Shown here one piece after another: positions 45,204 to 54,497 of a DNA stretch of 64,000 nucleotides. Positions within the stretch are counted from its first letter, which is position 1, and each line of letters starts with the position of its first letter. The notes beneath the pieces are model-generated. The model worked only from the letters and a program-made list of their open reading frames with translations, was not told the origin of the DNA and did no database searches. The position numbers and the translations under genes are program-made. This stretch comes from Actinotalea solisilvae (GTDB taxonomy: Bacteria > Actinomycetota > Actinomycetes > Actinomycetales > Cellulomonadaceae): the NCBI RefSeq assembly GCF_016464425.1, contig NZ_JADDKQ010000001.1:1-64000 (forward strand). Direction: 5' to 3'.

Positions 45204-46268
45204 GTGAGCACCCCGACGCAGAACGCGAGCAGCAGCCGCCCCCACCGCGCAGCGCGCCTCGAGGACCGCTTCAACCGGTTCCTCACGGCCCGCCTGTCCG
45301 ACCGCGGCTGGGTCCCGCGCGTCGAGCCGTACACCGGCTACGGCGCCCCGGGATGGGTCCGCGTCATGGCCCGCACCCTGCTCGCACCGCCCGGGACGAC
45401 GGAGGGCGAGGCCACCGAGCGCGACGCCGAGTCCCGCCAGCGGACCGTGCGGGGCTGGCGCTCGTTCGTCACCGCCCAGGTGCCGGACGCGCAGGTCGAG
45501 GTGCGCGCGGGGAGCCGGACGCACACCCTGCGGTCGGACCGCGGCGGCTACGTCGACGCGGTCGTCGAGTCCGACCTGCCGCCCGGCTGGCACCAGATCG
45601 AGGTGCGCATCGCCGACCGGTCGATCACGGCGCCGGTCCTCGTCGTCGGTCCCGAGCAGACCACCGCGATGGTGAGCGACATCGACGACACCGTCATGGT
45701 CACCGCGCTCCCGCGGCCGCTGCTCGCGGCGTACAACGCGATGGTGCTGCACGAGAACGCGCGCCGCGTGGTGCCGGGCATGGCCGCGCTCTACCGCCGC
45801 TGGGGAGCGGCGAACCCGGGCGCGCCGACGTTCTACCTCTCCACGGGGGCGTGGAACGTGGCGCCCGCGCTCCGCCGCTTCCTCGCGCGCCACGGCTACC
45901 CGGCCGGCCCGCTCCTGCTCACGGACTGGGGCCCGACCAACACCGGCTGGTTCCGCAGCGGGCAGCAGCACAAGCGCGACACCCTGCGGCGGCTGCTCAC
46001 CGAGCTCCCCCAGATCCACTGGGTGCTCGTCGGCGACGACGGCCAGCACGACCCGCAGATCTACGGCGACCTCGCCGCCGAGCACCCGGACCGCGTCTCG
46101 CTCGTCGCGATCCGCCAGCTGACGCCCGCCGAGCAGGTGCTCGCGCACGGCACCCCGGCGCCCGCCGAGGACGACGCCGGTGCGCAGCGCGCGGTGTCGC
46201 CCCTCGTGGTGCACGGCGGGGACGGCAACGAGCTCGCCCTGCGCCTCATCGACGCGGGCGTGCTCTGA
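45204..46268 (+). CDS. App1-like phosphatidate phosphatase (DUF2183)
   Basis: A 354-residue protein starting at GTG 45204. The DUF2183 domain contains the HAD-type motif VSDIDDTVMVT near residue 160 (DxDxT), then FYLSTGAWNVAPALRRFLAR and LVGDDGQHDPQIYGDL, which completes the phosphatase active site. An N-terminal beta-sandwich part includes YTGYGAPGWVRVMARTLL. Yeast App1 dephosphorylates phosphatidic acid. Bacterial members likely act on lipid phosphates. The protein has no signal peptide, so it acts in the cytosol. Confidence 0.87.
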   Translation: MSTPTQNASSSRPHRAARLEDRFNRFLTARLSDRGWVPRVEPYTGYGAPGWVRVMARTLLAPPGTTEGEATERDAESRQRTVRGWRSFVTAQVPDAQVEVRAGSRTHTLRSDRGGYVDAVVESDLPPGWHQIEVRIADRSITAPVLVVGPEQTTAMVSDIDDTVMVTALPRPLLAAYNAMVLHENARRVVPGMAALYRRWGAANPGAPTFYLSTGAWNVAPALRRFLARHGYPAGPLLLTDWGPTNTGWFRSGQQHKRDTLRRLLTELPQIHWVLVGDDGQHDPQIYGDLAAEHPDRVSLVAIRQLTPAEQVLAHGTPAPAEDDAGAQRAVSPLVVHGGDGNELALRLIDAGVL

Positions 46269-46274
46269 GCCCTC

Positions 46275-47333
46275 TCAGCGGTTGAGCTCCTCGGCGAGGG
46301 CCGCGGCGAACGCGTCGACGGCGGCCTCGGTCGTGTCGAACGCGCACATCCAGCGCACCTCGCCCGCGGCGGCGTCCCAGTCGTAGAAACGGAAGCGCGC
46401 GCGCAGCCGGTCGGCGACGCCGGCCGGGAGCGCCGCGAACACCGCGTTGGCCTGGACCTCCTGGACGACGCGCACCCCGGGCAGGGGCGCGACGGCGTCG
46501 CGCAGGCGCAGCGCCATGGCGTTCGCGTGCCGCGCCGAGCGCAGCCACAGGTCCCCCTCGAGCAGGGCGAGGAGCTGCACCGACAGGAAGCGCATCTTCG
46601 ACCCGAGCTGCATGTTCATCTTGCGCAGGTAGGGCAGGCCCTCGGACGCGCCGGGGTCGAGCACGATAACGGCCTCCGCCCCGAGCAGGCCGTTCTTCGT
46701 CCCCCCGAACGAGAGCACGTCGACGCCCGCGTCGGACGTGAAGGCGCGCAGCGGGACGTCCAGCGTCGCGGCCGCGTTCGCGAGGCGCGCGCCGTCCATG
46801 TGCAGCCGCATGCCGCGTGCGTGCGCGTGGTCGGCGAGGGCCCGGACCTCGTCGGGCGTGTAGCAGGTGCCGAGCTCGGTGGTCTGGGTGATCGACACGA
46901 CGAGCGGCTGCGCGCGGTGCTCGTCGCCCCAGCCCCACGCCTGGTGGTCGACGAGGTCGGGCGTGAGCTTGGCGTCGGGGGTCGGCACGGTGAGGAGCTT
47001 GATCCCCGCGACGCGCTCGGGCGCGCCGTTCTCGTCGGTGTGGATGTGGGCGTTCTCGGTGCACACGACGGCGCCCCACGGCGGGAGCATCGACTGCAGC
47101 GAGAGCACGTTGGCGCCCGTGCCGTTGAACACGGGGAACACCGCGACCTCGCGGCCGAACTGCTCGGCGAGCACCTCGTGCAGGCGGGCGGTGTAGACGT
47201 CCTCGCCGTAGGAGACCTGGTGCCCCCCGTTCGCGGCCGCGAGGGCCTCGAGGACCTCGGGGTGGACGCCCGCGTAGTTGTCGGACGCGAAGCTGGTGCG
47301 GGCAGGGTCGTGCAGGCGGTACGGGCTGGTCAC
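46275..47333 (-). CDS. ltaE: Low-specificity L-threonine aldolase
   Basis: A 352-residue PLP enzyme starting at GTG 47333, with GAGGAT upstream. Fold-type I aldolase features: FASDNYAGVHPEVLEALAAA, SYGEDVYTARLHEVLAEQFG, LHMDGARLANAAATLDV for the cofactor-binding Asp, and the PLP lysine K213 in SFGGTKNGLLGAEAV. It cleaves L-threonine or allo-threonine to glycine and acetaldehyde. It is convergent with the App1 gene, with six bases between stops. Confidence 0.92.
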   Translation of the reverse strand: MTSPYRLHDPARTSFASDNYAGVHPEVLEALAAANGGHQVSYGEDVYTARLHEVLAEQFGREVAVFPVFNGTGANVLSLQSMLPPWGAVVCTENAHIHTDENGAPERVAGIKLLTVPTPDAKLTPDLVDHQAWGWGDEHRAQPLVVSITQTTELGTCYTPDEVRALADHAHARGMRLHMDGARLANAAATLDVPLRAFTSDAGVDVLSFGGTKNGLLGAEAVIVLDPGASEGLPYLRKMNMQLGSKMRFLSVQLLALLEGDLWLRSARHANAMALRLRDAVAPLPGVRVVQEVQANAVFAALPAGVADRLRARFRFYDWDAAAGEVRWMCAFDTTEAAVDAFAAALAEELNR

Positions 47334-47397
47334 GCGGAGGATCCTCTCATCGCGGCGCGCGGGTCGACGGGCGGCGGTGGCGGCGGGGCGGGGTGGC

Positions 47398-49248
47398 TCA
47401 GGTCTGGGTGGGCGTGCGGCCCGTGATGCCGGCCGTCGAGGCGACGACGTCGCCGATCCGCCGCGTCAGGGCCTCGTAGAACATCGACAGCGGGAACTCG
47501 TCCGGCAGCACCGCGTCCGTCAGCCCCTTGAGCGGGCCGTCGAGCGGCAGCGCGTCCGGGCCCTTCGCCCAGGTCGACGCCGGGTGGGGCGTGAGCGTGC
47601 CCGAGACGAGCGCGTACGCCGCGAGCCAGTGCGCGATCTTCGGCCGGTCGATGGAGCGCCAGTAGAGGTCCTCGATCTGCCGCCCGAGCGCGAGCACCGC
47701 CTCGGGGAGGGCCTCCCAGTCGATCGTCAGCCGGTTGTCCGTCCAGTGGAGGACGTGGTGCTGGTGCAGCCACGCGAACAGCAGCTGGCCGCCGAGCCCG
47801 TCGTAGTTGCGCACCCGGCTGCCCGTGATCGCGAACCGGAAGACGCGGTCGAAGACGACGGCGTACTGGACGAGCCGCGCGTGCGGCACCGTGTCCTCGA
47901 GCGCGACGGCCTCGCGGAACGCCACGAGGTCGCAGCGCAGCTCCTCGAGCGCGTAGAGGAAGTACGGCATGCGCTGCTTGATCATGAACGGGTCGAACGG
48001 CAGGTCGCCGCGCATGTGCGTCCGGTCGTGGATGAGGTCCCACATGACGAACGTCTCCTCGGCGAGCCGCTGGTCGTCGAGCAGGCGCGCGGCGTCCGGC
48101 GGGAGGGCGAGCCGTGTGGTGCCGGCCGCCGCCCGCACCACACGCCGGAAGCGCGCCGCCTCGCGGTCCGCGAAGATGGCGCCCCACGTGAACGTGGGCA
48201 GCGCGCGCATCGCGACCGTCTCGGGGAAGAGCACCGCCGAGTTGGTGTCGTACCCCGCCGTGAAGTCCACGAACCGGATGGGGACGAACATCGCGTTCGA
48301 GTACGCGCCGGCCTGGAGCTCGGCGACGAAGTCGGGCCACACGACCTCGACGAGCACCGCCTCGAGGTGCCGGTCCGGGCTGCCGTTCTGCGTGTACATC
48401 GGGAAGACGACGAGGTGCTGGAGCCCGTCGACCCGGTCGCGCTGCGGCTGGAACGCCACGAGGGAGTCGAGGAAGTCGGGCACGCCGAGGCCGCCGTCGG
48501 CCCAGCGCGCCAGGTCCGTGTCGAGCGCCGCGAGGTACGCGTCGTCGTGGGGGAACAGGGGGCGCAGCTCGGCCACCGCCGCGCGCACGTCGGCGACCGC
48601 GTCCCGCGCCGGCGCGCGGTCCGCCTCTTCCGGGACCGAGCCGTCGGCCGCCTGGAGCGGCTGGAGGCGCCCGACGGCGTCCTTGAGCCGCGACCAGGCC
48701 GGGTGGCCGACCGCGTCGCCGGCGGGGCCGGCGGACGCCGCGTCGGGGGCGACCGCGGGCGTGCACCACGCCACGAGGTTGCGGCGCAGCTCGGACGCGG
48801 CCCGGCCGGGCGTGAGGTCGACGGCCACCACCGCGACGCGGCCCGCGGTACCCGCGCCGAGCGCCCCGACCACCGCGCCCGACGCCGTCCGGACCAGCGG
48901 GGCCGCACCGTCGCGGACGTCCAGCCGGGCGCCGGCGGTGCCCTCGAGGTCGCTGACGCGCGCGCCCAGGTCCTCGTCGGTGAGGGCCGCGGGGCCGGAC
49001 GGGTCGACCGCGAGCGGGCCCGGCTCCGTCTCGGCGGGGACGACGTCGATGCCGCGCGTGCGCAGGAGCTCCGTCACACCGGTGTCCCACGGCCCGGCCC
49101 CGAGGACCACCAGACCCGTGCCCGGGCGGAGCGCGGCCAGCCGCTCCGCGGCTCCCGCCTCCCCCGGCACCAGCACGACCACGCCCGGGTCCTCGCCCAC
49201 CGGCGGCGGCACGGGGACGGTGCTGACCTGGGCGGACGGGCTCGACAT
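47398..49248 (-). CDS. DUF6421 family protein
   Basis: A 616-residue protein starting at ATG 49248, with GAAGGAG four bases upstream and a TTGACC-N18-TACCGT promoter at 49282-49311. The N-terminal 180 residues are variable with low-complexity parts. The conserved core runs from about residue 250: LQHLVVFPMYTQNGSPDRHL, YSNAMFVPIRFVDFTAGYD, and a His motif MWDLIHDRTHMRGDLPF (H407, H411) followed by Glu in YALEELRCDL. The HxxxH plus Glu layout suggests a metal site, but this is inference. The family is actinobacterial, has no known function, and lies next to an SDR gene, as here. Confidence 0.88.
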   Translation of the reverse strand: MSSPSAQVSTVPVPPPVGEDPGVVVLVPGEAGAAERLAALRPGTGLVVLGAGPWDTGVTELLRTRGIDVVPAETEPGPLAVDPSGPAALTDEDLGARVSDLEGTAGARLDVRDGAAPLVRTASGAVVGALGAGTAGRVAVVAVDLTPGRAASELRRNLVAWCTPAVAPDAASAGPAGDAVGHPAWSRLKDAVGRLQPLQAADGSVPEEADRAPARDAVADVRAAVAELRPLFPHDDAYLAALDTDLARWADGGLGVPDFLDSLVAFQPQRDRVDGLQHLVVFPMYTQNGSPDRHLEAVLVEVVWPDFVAELQAGAYSNAMFVPIRFVDFTAGYDTNSAVLFPETVAMRALPTFTWGAIFADREAARFRRVVRAAAGTTRLALPPDAARLLDDQRLAEETFVMWDLIHDRTHMRGDLPFDPFMIKQRMPYFLYALEELRCDLVAFREAVALEDTVPHARLVQYAVVFDRVFRFAITGSRVRNYDGLGGQLLFAWLHQHHVLHWTDNRLTIDWEALPEAVLALGRQIEDLYWRSIDRPKIAHWLAAYALVSGTLTPHPASTWAKGPDALPLDGPLKGLTDAVLPDEFPLSMFYEALTRRIGDVVASTAGITGRTPTQT

Positions 49249-49281
49249 GGGGCTCCTTCACCGTGGGACGGAAGTTACTGC

Positions 49282-49311
49282 ACGGTACGGTTCGCCCTCG
49301 GACCCGGTCAA
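49282..49311 (-). promoter_or_regulatory. Promoter of the DUF6421 gene
   Basis: On the - strand TTGACC (49306-49311) and TACCGT (49282-49287) are 18 bases apart, giving a start near 49275 and a short leader. A TACAGT on the other strand at 49329-49334 may be the -10 box of the divergent SDR gene, so one regulator could control both. Confidence 0.5.
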
Positions 49312-49377
49312 CGACCCGGCGCGGTGCGTACAGTTCTCCGGGCGCAGCGCGCGCCCCCTGCCGACCGAGGACCGCCT

Positions 49378-50943
49378 GTGCCCCCCACCCTGCCCACGCC
49401 CGTGCCCCGCGACGTCGCGCCGGACGTCCCCGAGGGCGAGCCCACCGCCGTCCCCGGGGACGCGGCCGCGTCCGACGTCGCCGGCGCCCGCATCGACCCG
49501 GACGCGCTCGCCGCGTGCCTCGACGTGCTCGCGCAGGCCGAGCGCCTGCCCGAGGACCACCCCGACGCGCTCACGCTGCGCCGCGCGACCGCGAGGCTCT
49601 TCAAGGCCGTGAAGAAGCAGCGGCGGCTCGACCGGCGCGCCACGGTGAGCGCGGCCGACGCGGCCGTCGTCGCCGCGACGGCCACCGGGAGCCCGCGGCG
49701 CATCGACGACGAGACCGCGGGCCTCCCGCTCGTCTCGACCGTGCGCGGCGCGAGCGCGGGTGACCTGCTGCGTCCCCGCGCGTGCTACATCTGCAAGGAC
49801 CTGTACACCCGGGTCGACGCCTTCTACCACCAGCTGTGCCCCGCGTGCGCCGAGCTCAACCACGCCAAGCGGGACGCCCGCACGGACCTCACCGGCCGGC
49901 GCGCGCTCCTCACCGGGGGCCGCGCGAAGATCGGCATGTACATCGCGCTGCGCCTGCTGCGCGACGGCGCGCACACGACCGTGACGACGCGCTTCCCGCG
50001 CGACGCCGTGCGCCGCTTCACGTCGATGCCGGACTCGGCCGACTGGCTCGACCGCCTCACGGTCGTGGGCATCGACCTGCGCGACCCGGCGCAGGTCGTC
50101 GCGCTCGCCGACGAGGTCGCCGCGGCGGGCCCCCTCGACGTGCTCATCAACAACGCGGCCCAGACGGTCCGCCGCTCGCCGGGTGCCTACGCCCCGCTCG
50201 CCGAGGCCGAGAGCGCCCCGCTGCCCGACGGCCCGCTCCCCCACCTCGTGACGTTCGAGCACGCGAGCGACGCCCACCCCGCCGCGCTGGTCAGCTCGGT
50301 CGGCACGACGGCGGTCGCCCACCACGACGACGACGTCGCGGGCGTCCTCTCCGCCGCCGGCCGCCTCACCGCCGAGGCGCTGCGCGGCGGCTCGACCTCG
50401 CTCGCGCGGCTCGCGCGGGGGGACGCCATCGACGCGGGCGGCCTGCTCCCCGACCTCCACGAGACCAACAGCTGGGTCGCGACCGTGGACCAGGTCGACC
50501 CGCTCGAGATGCTCGAGGTCCAGCTCTGCAACGAGACCGCGCCCTTCATCCTCATCAGCCGCCTGCGCGCGTCGCTCGCGGCGTCCCCCGCGCGGCGGAC
50601 CTACGTGGTCAACGTCTCCGCCATGGAGGGCGTCTTCTCGCGCGGGTACAAGGGGCCCGGCCACCCGCACACCAACATGGCCAAGGCCGCCGTCAACATG
50701 CTCACCCGGACCAGCTCGGCCGAGCTGCTGCGCGACGGCATCCTCATGACCAGCGTCGACACGGGGTGGATCACGGACGAGCGGCCCCACCCCACCAAGG
50801 TGCGGCTCGCCGAGGAGGGCTTCCACGCGCCGCTGGACCTGGTCGACGGCGCCGCGCGCGTGTACGACCCGATCGTCCGGGGCGAGGCGGGCGAGGACGT
50901 CCACGGCGTGTTCCTCAAGGACTACAAGCCCGCGGGCTGGTGA
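49378..50943 (+). CDS. Zinc-ribbon SDR-family protein with altered active site
   Basis: A 521-residue protein starting at GTG 49378, with GAGGA seven bases upstream. Residues 1-130 are an Ala/Pro-rich and helical N terminus. A zinc-ribbon-like motif C136-x2-C139 and C154-x2-C157 precedes the Rossmann domain. The nucleotide loop is T179-G-G-R-A-K-I-G186, which departs from TGxxxGxG. After LIDNAA-like DVLINNAAQTVRR an insert of about 95 residues follows. Ser is in VVNVSAMEG, Lys is K436 in NMAKAAVNM, but the canonical Tyr position is Thr432. It forms a divergent pair with the DUF6421 gene. A redox or isomerase role is uncertain. Confidence 0.85.
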   Translation: MPPTLPTPVPRDVAPDVPEGEPTAVPGDAAASDVAGARIDPDALAACLDVLAQAERLPEDHPDALTLRRATARLFKAVKKQRRLDRRATVSAADAAVVAATATGSPRRIDDETAGLPLVSTVRGASAGDLLRPRACYICKDLYTRVDAFYHQLCPACAELNHAKRDARTDLTGRRALLTGGRAKIGMYIALRLLRDGAHTTVTTRFPRDAVRRFTSMPDSADWLDRLTVVGIDLRDPAQVVALADEVAAAGPLDVLINNAAQTVRRSPGAYAPLAEAESAPLPDGPLPHLVTFEHASDAHPAALVSSVGTTAVAHHDDDVAGVLSAAGRLTAEALRGGSTSLARLARGDAIDAGGLLPDLHETNSWVATVDQVDPLEMLEVQLCNETAPFILISRLRASLAASPARRTYVVNVSAMEGVFSRGYKGPGHPHTNMAKAAVNMLTRTSSAELLRDGILMTSVDTGWITDERPHPTKVRLAEEGFHAPLDLVDGAARVYDPIVRGEAGEDVHGVFLKDYKPAGW

Positions 50944-51215
50944 CCGAGCGCACCAGTCGCAGACCTTGTCCCGCCTCGGGTCCCGGGGGTGGCGAGCGTC
51001 ACGCCCGCCTCCCGGGACGCGTCCGGCGGGCGCCCGGTAGGCTGGAGGGCATTCCCCAGGAGCACGTCGCCCTTCCCTGTGTGTGACCGCCGGACGCCGG
51101 CGGCTGTGTGCAGCCGGTCTCGCAGGCCGGCCGATCGAGAGTTCGGGACAGCGACGCACGGCAGCACCGACCCCGGTCCTGCCCCGCCTGGCCCACCTCG
51201 ACCGATGCGGACACC
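50944..51215 (+). promoter_or_regulatory. Long leader of the DEAD-box helicase gene with competing hairpins
   Basis: The 272 bases before the helicase start have no gene. A TAGGCT near 51040 is a possible -10 box, which would leave a leader of about 165 bases. Two stems compete: CCGCCG/CGGCGG at 51087-51103 and GGCTG/CAGCC at 51102-51115, sharing two bases. Long structured leaders are common on cold-induced DEAD-box helicase genes, where the helicase feeds back on its own mRNA. This is a possibility, not a demonstrated element. Confidence 0.35.
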
Positions 51216-53024
51216 GTGACCACGACTGCCTCCTCCCTGCCCTCTGCCCCCACCTCGACCGAGCGCGAGCTCGACCTCGTCGACCTGGGGCTCCCCGAGC
51301 CGATCCTTCGCGCCGTGCTCGACCTCGGCTTCACGCGCCCGACGCCGATCCAGCAGGCCGCCATCCCGGCGCTGCTGGGCGGCCGCGACATCACGGGTGT
51401 CGCCCAGACGGGCACCGGCAAGACGGCCGCCTTCGGCCTCCCGCTGCTCGCCGCCGTCGACCCGGGCCTCGGCCAGGTCCAGGCGGTCGTCCTCACCCCG
51501 ACGCGCGAGCTCGCGATGCAGGTGGCCGAGGCGCTCGAGTCGTTCGCCCGGCACCTGGCGGGAGTGAGCGTCGTCGCGGTCTACGGCGGCTCGCCCTTCC
51601 TGCCGCAGCAGCGCGCGCTGGCACGCGGCGCGCAGATCGTCGTCGGCACGCCCGGCCGCGTCATCGACCACCTCGAGCGGCGCACCCTGCGCCTCGACGC
51701 CGTGCGGTTCCTCGTCCTCGACGAGGCGGACGAGATGCTCCGCATGGGCTTCGCCGAGGACGTCGAGAAGATCTTCTCCTTCGCCCCCGCGCAGCGTCAG
51801 GTCGCCCTGTTCTCCGCGACCATGCCGCCGCCGATCGTGCGCGTCGCGAACGAGCACCTCAAGGACCCCGTGCAGATCGCGACGTCGCGCCAGGCGTCGA
51901 CGGTCGCGAACGTGCGGCAGACCTTCGCCGTCGTGCCCTTCCGGCACAAGATCGGTGCGCTCGCGCGGGTCCTCGCGACGTCCGACGCCGACGCCGCGAT
52001 CGTCTTCACGCGCACGCGCGGCGCCGCCGAGGAGGTCGGGGTCGCGCTCGCCGAGCGCGGGATCTCCGCCGCGACCATCTCGGGCGACGTCGCGCAGAAG
52101 GACCGCGAGAAGCTCGTCGAGCGCCTGCGCGCGGGGACGCTCGACGTGCTCGTCGCGACCGACGTCGCGGCGCGCGGCCTCGACGTCGAGCGGATCGGCC
52201 TCGTCGTCAACTTCGACGTGCCCACCGAGCCCGAGGCCTACGTCCACCGCATCGGCCGGACGGGCCGCGCGGGCCGCACCGGCACCGCGCTCACCTTCGT
52301 CACGCCCAACGAGCAGGGCCGCCTGCGGGCGATCGAGCGCACGACGCGCCAGCGCCTCGAGGAGATCACCGTCCCCTCGCCGGCTGACGTGTCGGCGCAC
52401 CGCGTCACGGCGCTGCTCGCGCGCACGGACCTCCGCCGCGAGGCGGGTCGCCTCGACATGTACCGCGCGGCGGTCGCCGAGTTCCTCGCGACGTCCCCGA
52501 TGGACGCCGCCGAGCTCGCGGCCGTGCTCGCGTCGCTCGCCGTGGGCGACGAGGGCCCGCAGCCGAGCGACGAGGTCGAGGTGACGCCGCTGCAGCGCGC
52601 CCGCGGTGCCGCGTCGGACGACGACGGCCGCATCTCCTTCACCAGCGAGGAGCGCGCCCGCACGGCGGCGCGGCGTCCGACGCGCGGCACCCGCTACCGC
52701 GTCGCCGTCGGCCACACGCACGGCGCGCGCCCGGAGGCCATCGTCGGCGCCCTCACGGGCGAGGGCGGGCTGAGCGGGAAGGACCTCGGCAAGATCGACA
52801 TCTTCGCGAGCTTCAGCCTCGTCGAGATCGACGCCGAGCTCTCGCCCGAGGCGTTCCGCCGGATCGGTGGCGCCCGCGTCGCGGGCCGTCCCCTGCGCAT
52901 CAGCGTCGACGAGGGCCCGCGCGGGCACTCGGCGGCACGGGCGACGGCGCACCCCGGCACGCGCCACCCCGCCCCCAAGCGCGACGGCGCGCGCCGCCCG
53001 GCAGCCCGGGCGCCGCGCCCCTGA
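51216..53024 (+). CDS. DEAD-box RNA helicase (DeaD/CsdA-like)
   Basis: A 602-residue protein starting at GTG 51216. All helicase motifs are present: Q-motif GFTRPTPIQQ, Walker A AQTGTGKTAA, PTRELAMQV, DEAD in LVLDEADEMLRMG, SAT in ALFSATMPPP, VATDVAARGLD and HRIGRTGRAGRTG. After the two RecA domains comes a helical region, then a DbpA-type RNA-binding domain (YRVAVGHTHGARPEAIVGAL and LGKIDIFASFSLVEID) and a basic Ala/Pro/Arg tail. Such enzymes remodel rRNA and mRNA structure at low temperature or during ribosome assembly. A long leader lies upstream. Confidence 0.93.
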   Translation: MTTTASSLPSAPTSTERELDLVDLGLPEPILRAVLDLGFTRPTPIQQAAIPALLGGRDITGVAQTGTGKTAAFGLPLLAAVDPGLGQVQAVVLTPTRELAMQVAEALESFARHLAGVSVVAVYGGSPFLPQQRALARGAQIVVGTPGRVIDHLERRTLRLDAVRFLVLDEADEMLRMGFAEDVEKIFSFAPAQRQVALFSATMPPPIVRVANEHLKDPVQIATSRQASTVANVRQTFAVVPFRHKIGALARVLATSDADAAIVFTRTRGAAEEVGVALAERGISAATISGDVAQKDREKLVERLRAGTLDVLVATDVAARGLDVERIGLVVNFDVPTEPEAYVHRIGRTGRAGRTGTALTFVTPNEQGRLRAIERTTRQRLEEITVPSPADVSAHRVTALLARTDLRREAGRLDMYRAAVAEFLATSPMDAAELAAVLASLAVGDEGPQPSDEVEVTPLQRARGAASDDDGRISFTSEERARTAARRPTRGTRYRVAVGHTHGARPEAIVGALTGEGGLSGKDLGKIDIFASFSLVEIDAELSPEAFRRIGGARVAGRPLRISVDEGPRGHSAARATAHPGTRHPAPKRDGARRPAARAPRP

Positions 53025-53049
53025 CGGGTCGGCGTCGGCCGCGTCGGCC

Positions 53050-53781
53050 TCAGAGGCCGGCGGGGGCTCCTCCGCGCTCGGCGAGCATCTGCTCGAGGAG
53101 CTGGATCTCGGCCTGCTGCGACGCGACGACCGCCTCGGCGAGCCGGCGCACCTGCGGCTGGTCGGCGTCGCCCACAGCGAGCTCAGCCATCTCCACGCCG
53201 CCCTCGTGGTGCGGGATCATGAGTGCGAGGTAGAGCCGGTCGGCCTCCTCGCCCTCGGCGGTCGCCAGGCGCTGCATCTGCGCCTCGGTCGCGAGGCCCG
53301 GCATCGTGTGCGGGTGCTCCTCGTCGGTCGCCGCCGCGCCGGCGTCTCCGTGCCCGTGCTCGGCCCACGCCATGGGCTCGGCCGACGACGTCGGGGTCAG
53401 TCCCCACGTGGCGAGCCAGCCGAACATCTGGCCGGCCTGGTGCTGCTGGGTGAGCAGGATGTCGAGCGCGAGCTGGCGCACGGCCGGGTCCTCGCTGCGG
53501 TCGCGCACGAGCACCGACATCTCGACCGCCTGCCCGTGGTGCACGGCCATGTCGCGCGCGAAGCCGGCGTCGACGGAGCCCTCCGCCGCGACCGCCGGGC
53601 GCAGCACGGTGCCGCCCGCGATGAGGCCGAGCGCGGCCCCGGCGGCCAGGGCCACGACGGCGACCGCGACGAGCACGGCGCGCGGTGCGGCGCGGCCGCG
53701 GAGCGGGGGCTCCGTGTCGGGCGGCGCCGCGACCGTGGTGCGCTCGCCGTCCTCGGCGAGGCCCGGCGCGCCGGTGCTCAC
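53050..53781 (-). CDS. DUF305 protein, membrane-anchored
   Basis: A 243-residue protein starting at GTG 53781 in a GTGA overlap with the DUF3105 gene. A single membrane helix (VLVAVAVVALAAGAALGLIA, about residues 35-55) anchors an extracellular ferritin-like four-helix DUF305 domain. His/Met pairs are visible: FARDMAVHHGQAVEMS and ALMIPHHEGGVEMAEL, plus HGHGDAGAA and HPHTMPG. The HHxxxxxM pattern suggests metal, possibly copper, binding. Pairing with DUF3105 is common in actinobacteria. Confidence 0.88.
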   Translation of the reverse strand: MSTGAPGLAEDGERTTVAAPPDTEPPLRGRAAPRAVLVAVAVVALAAGAALGLIAGGTVLRPAVAAEGSVDAGFARDMAVHHGQAVEMSVLVRDRSEDPAVRQLALDILLTQQHQAGQMFGWLATWGLTPTSSAEPMAWAEHGHGDAGAAATDEEHPHTMPGLATEAQMQRLATAEGEEADRLYLALMIPHHEGGVEMAELAVGDADQPQVRRLAEAVVASQQAEIQLLEQMLAERGGAPAGL

Positions 53782-54410
53782 GCGCCGATGCCGCCCGAGC
53801 AGGGCGCGCCCGGCTCGAGGGTCTGCGGACCCTGGAGGTACTTGAGCAGGAAGACGTCGAGCCGCTCGTCGTCGGCGGAGTCGAGCTCGAGCTGCACGCC
53901 CCACGCCGAGAGCGTCAGGGGCGCCGAGAGGTCGTCCCGGGGGCTCACCAGGAGGTAGCCCTCGCGCTCGGCGAGCTCCTGGAGCCGCGCGACGTCGGCC
54001 TCGGGAAGGTCGGGGCCGTAGGTCGCCCAGACCGCGCCGTGCTCGAGCGAGTGCACCGCGTACTCGTCGGTGACGGGCGCCGAGTAGAAGCCGCAGTTCT
54101 GCCAGGTCGGGTGGTGGTCCCCGCCGACGGGCGGCGTCTGCTCGTACTCGACGTCGGTCTCGACGTGCACGGCCGAGGCGACCTCCGTCTCGACCGCGCC
54201 GGCGATGGGCGCGTCGGCCGCGGCCTCGAGGGCGGACGTGCGGCGCTGCTCGCCGACGAGGAGCACCGCGGCGGGGACGATGAGCGCGAGGGCCACGACG
54301 ACCGAGATGCCGATGATGAGCCACGTGCGGCGCTGGTCGGCGCGGCGCTGCTGCTCCTGGAGGGCGGCGAGCTGGGCGCGCCGGTCGTCCTTCGTCGATG
54401 CCTTGCTCAC
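53778..54410 (-). CDS. DUF3105 protein, membrane-anchored
   Basis: A 210-residue protein starting at GTG 54410, with GAGGAG four bases upstream. A basic coiled-coil N terminus (RRAQLAALQEQQRRADQRR) is followed by one membrane helix (WLIIGISVVVALALIVPAAV), then the extracellular DUF3105 domain: YEQTPPVGGDHHPTWQNCGF, YAVHSLEHGAVWATYGPDLP and SAWGVQLELDSADDERLDVF. The GGDHHPTWQNCG motif with its two His and Cys suggests a metal- or redox-active site. It opens a two-gene operon with DUF305. Confidence 0.88.
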   Translation of the reverse strand: MSKASTKDDRRAQLAALQEQQRRADQRRTWLIIGISVVVALALIVPAAVLLVGEQRRTSALEAAADAPIAGAVETEVASAVHVETDVEYEQTPPVGGDHHPTWQNCGFYSAPVTDEYAVHSLEHGAVWATYGPDLPEADVARLQELAEREGYLLVSPRDDLSAPLTLSAWGVQLELDSADDERLDVFLLKYLQGPQTLEPGAPCSGGIGA

Positions 54411-54497
54411 GTCACTCCTCGTCGCCGCGCGGTCGCGCGCGGGGGCTCCGGCGGCGCGCCGACGGCCGGCGCGCACCGCGGTCAGGGTACGTGACGC

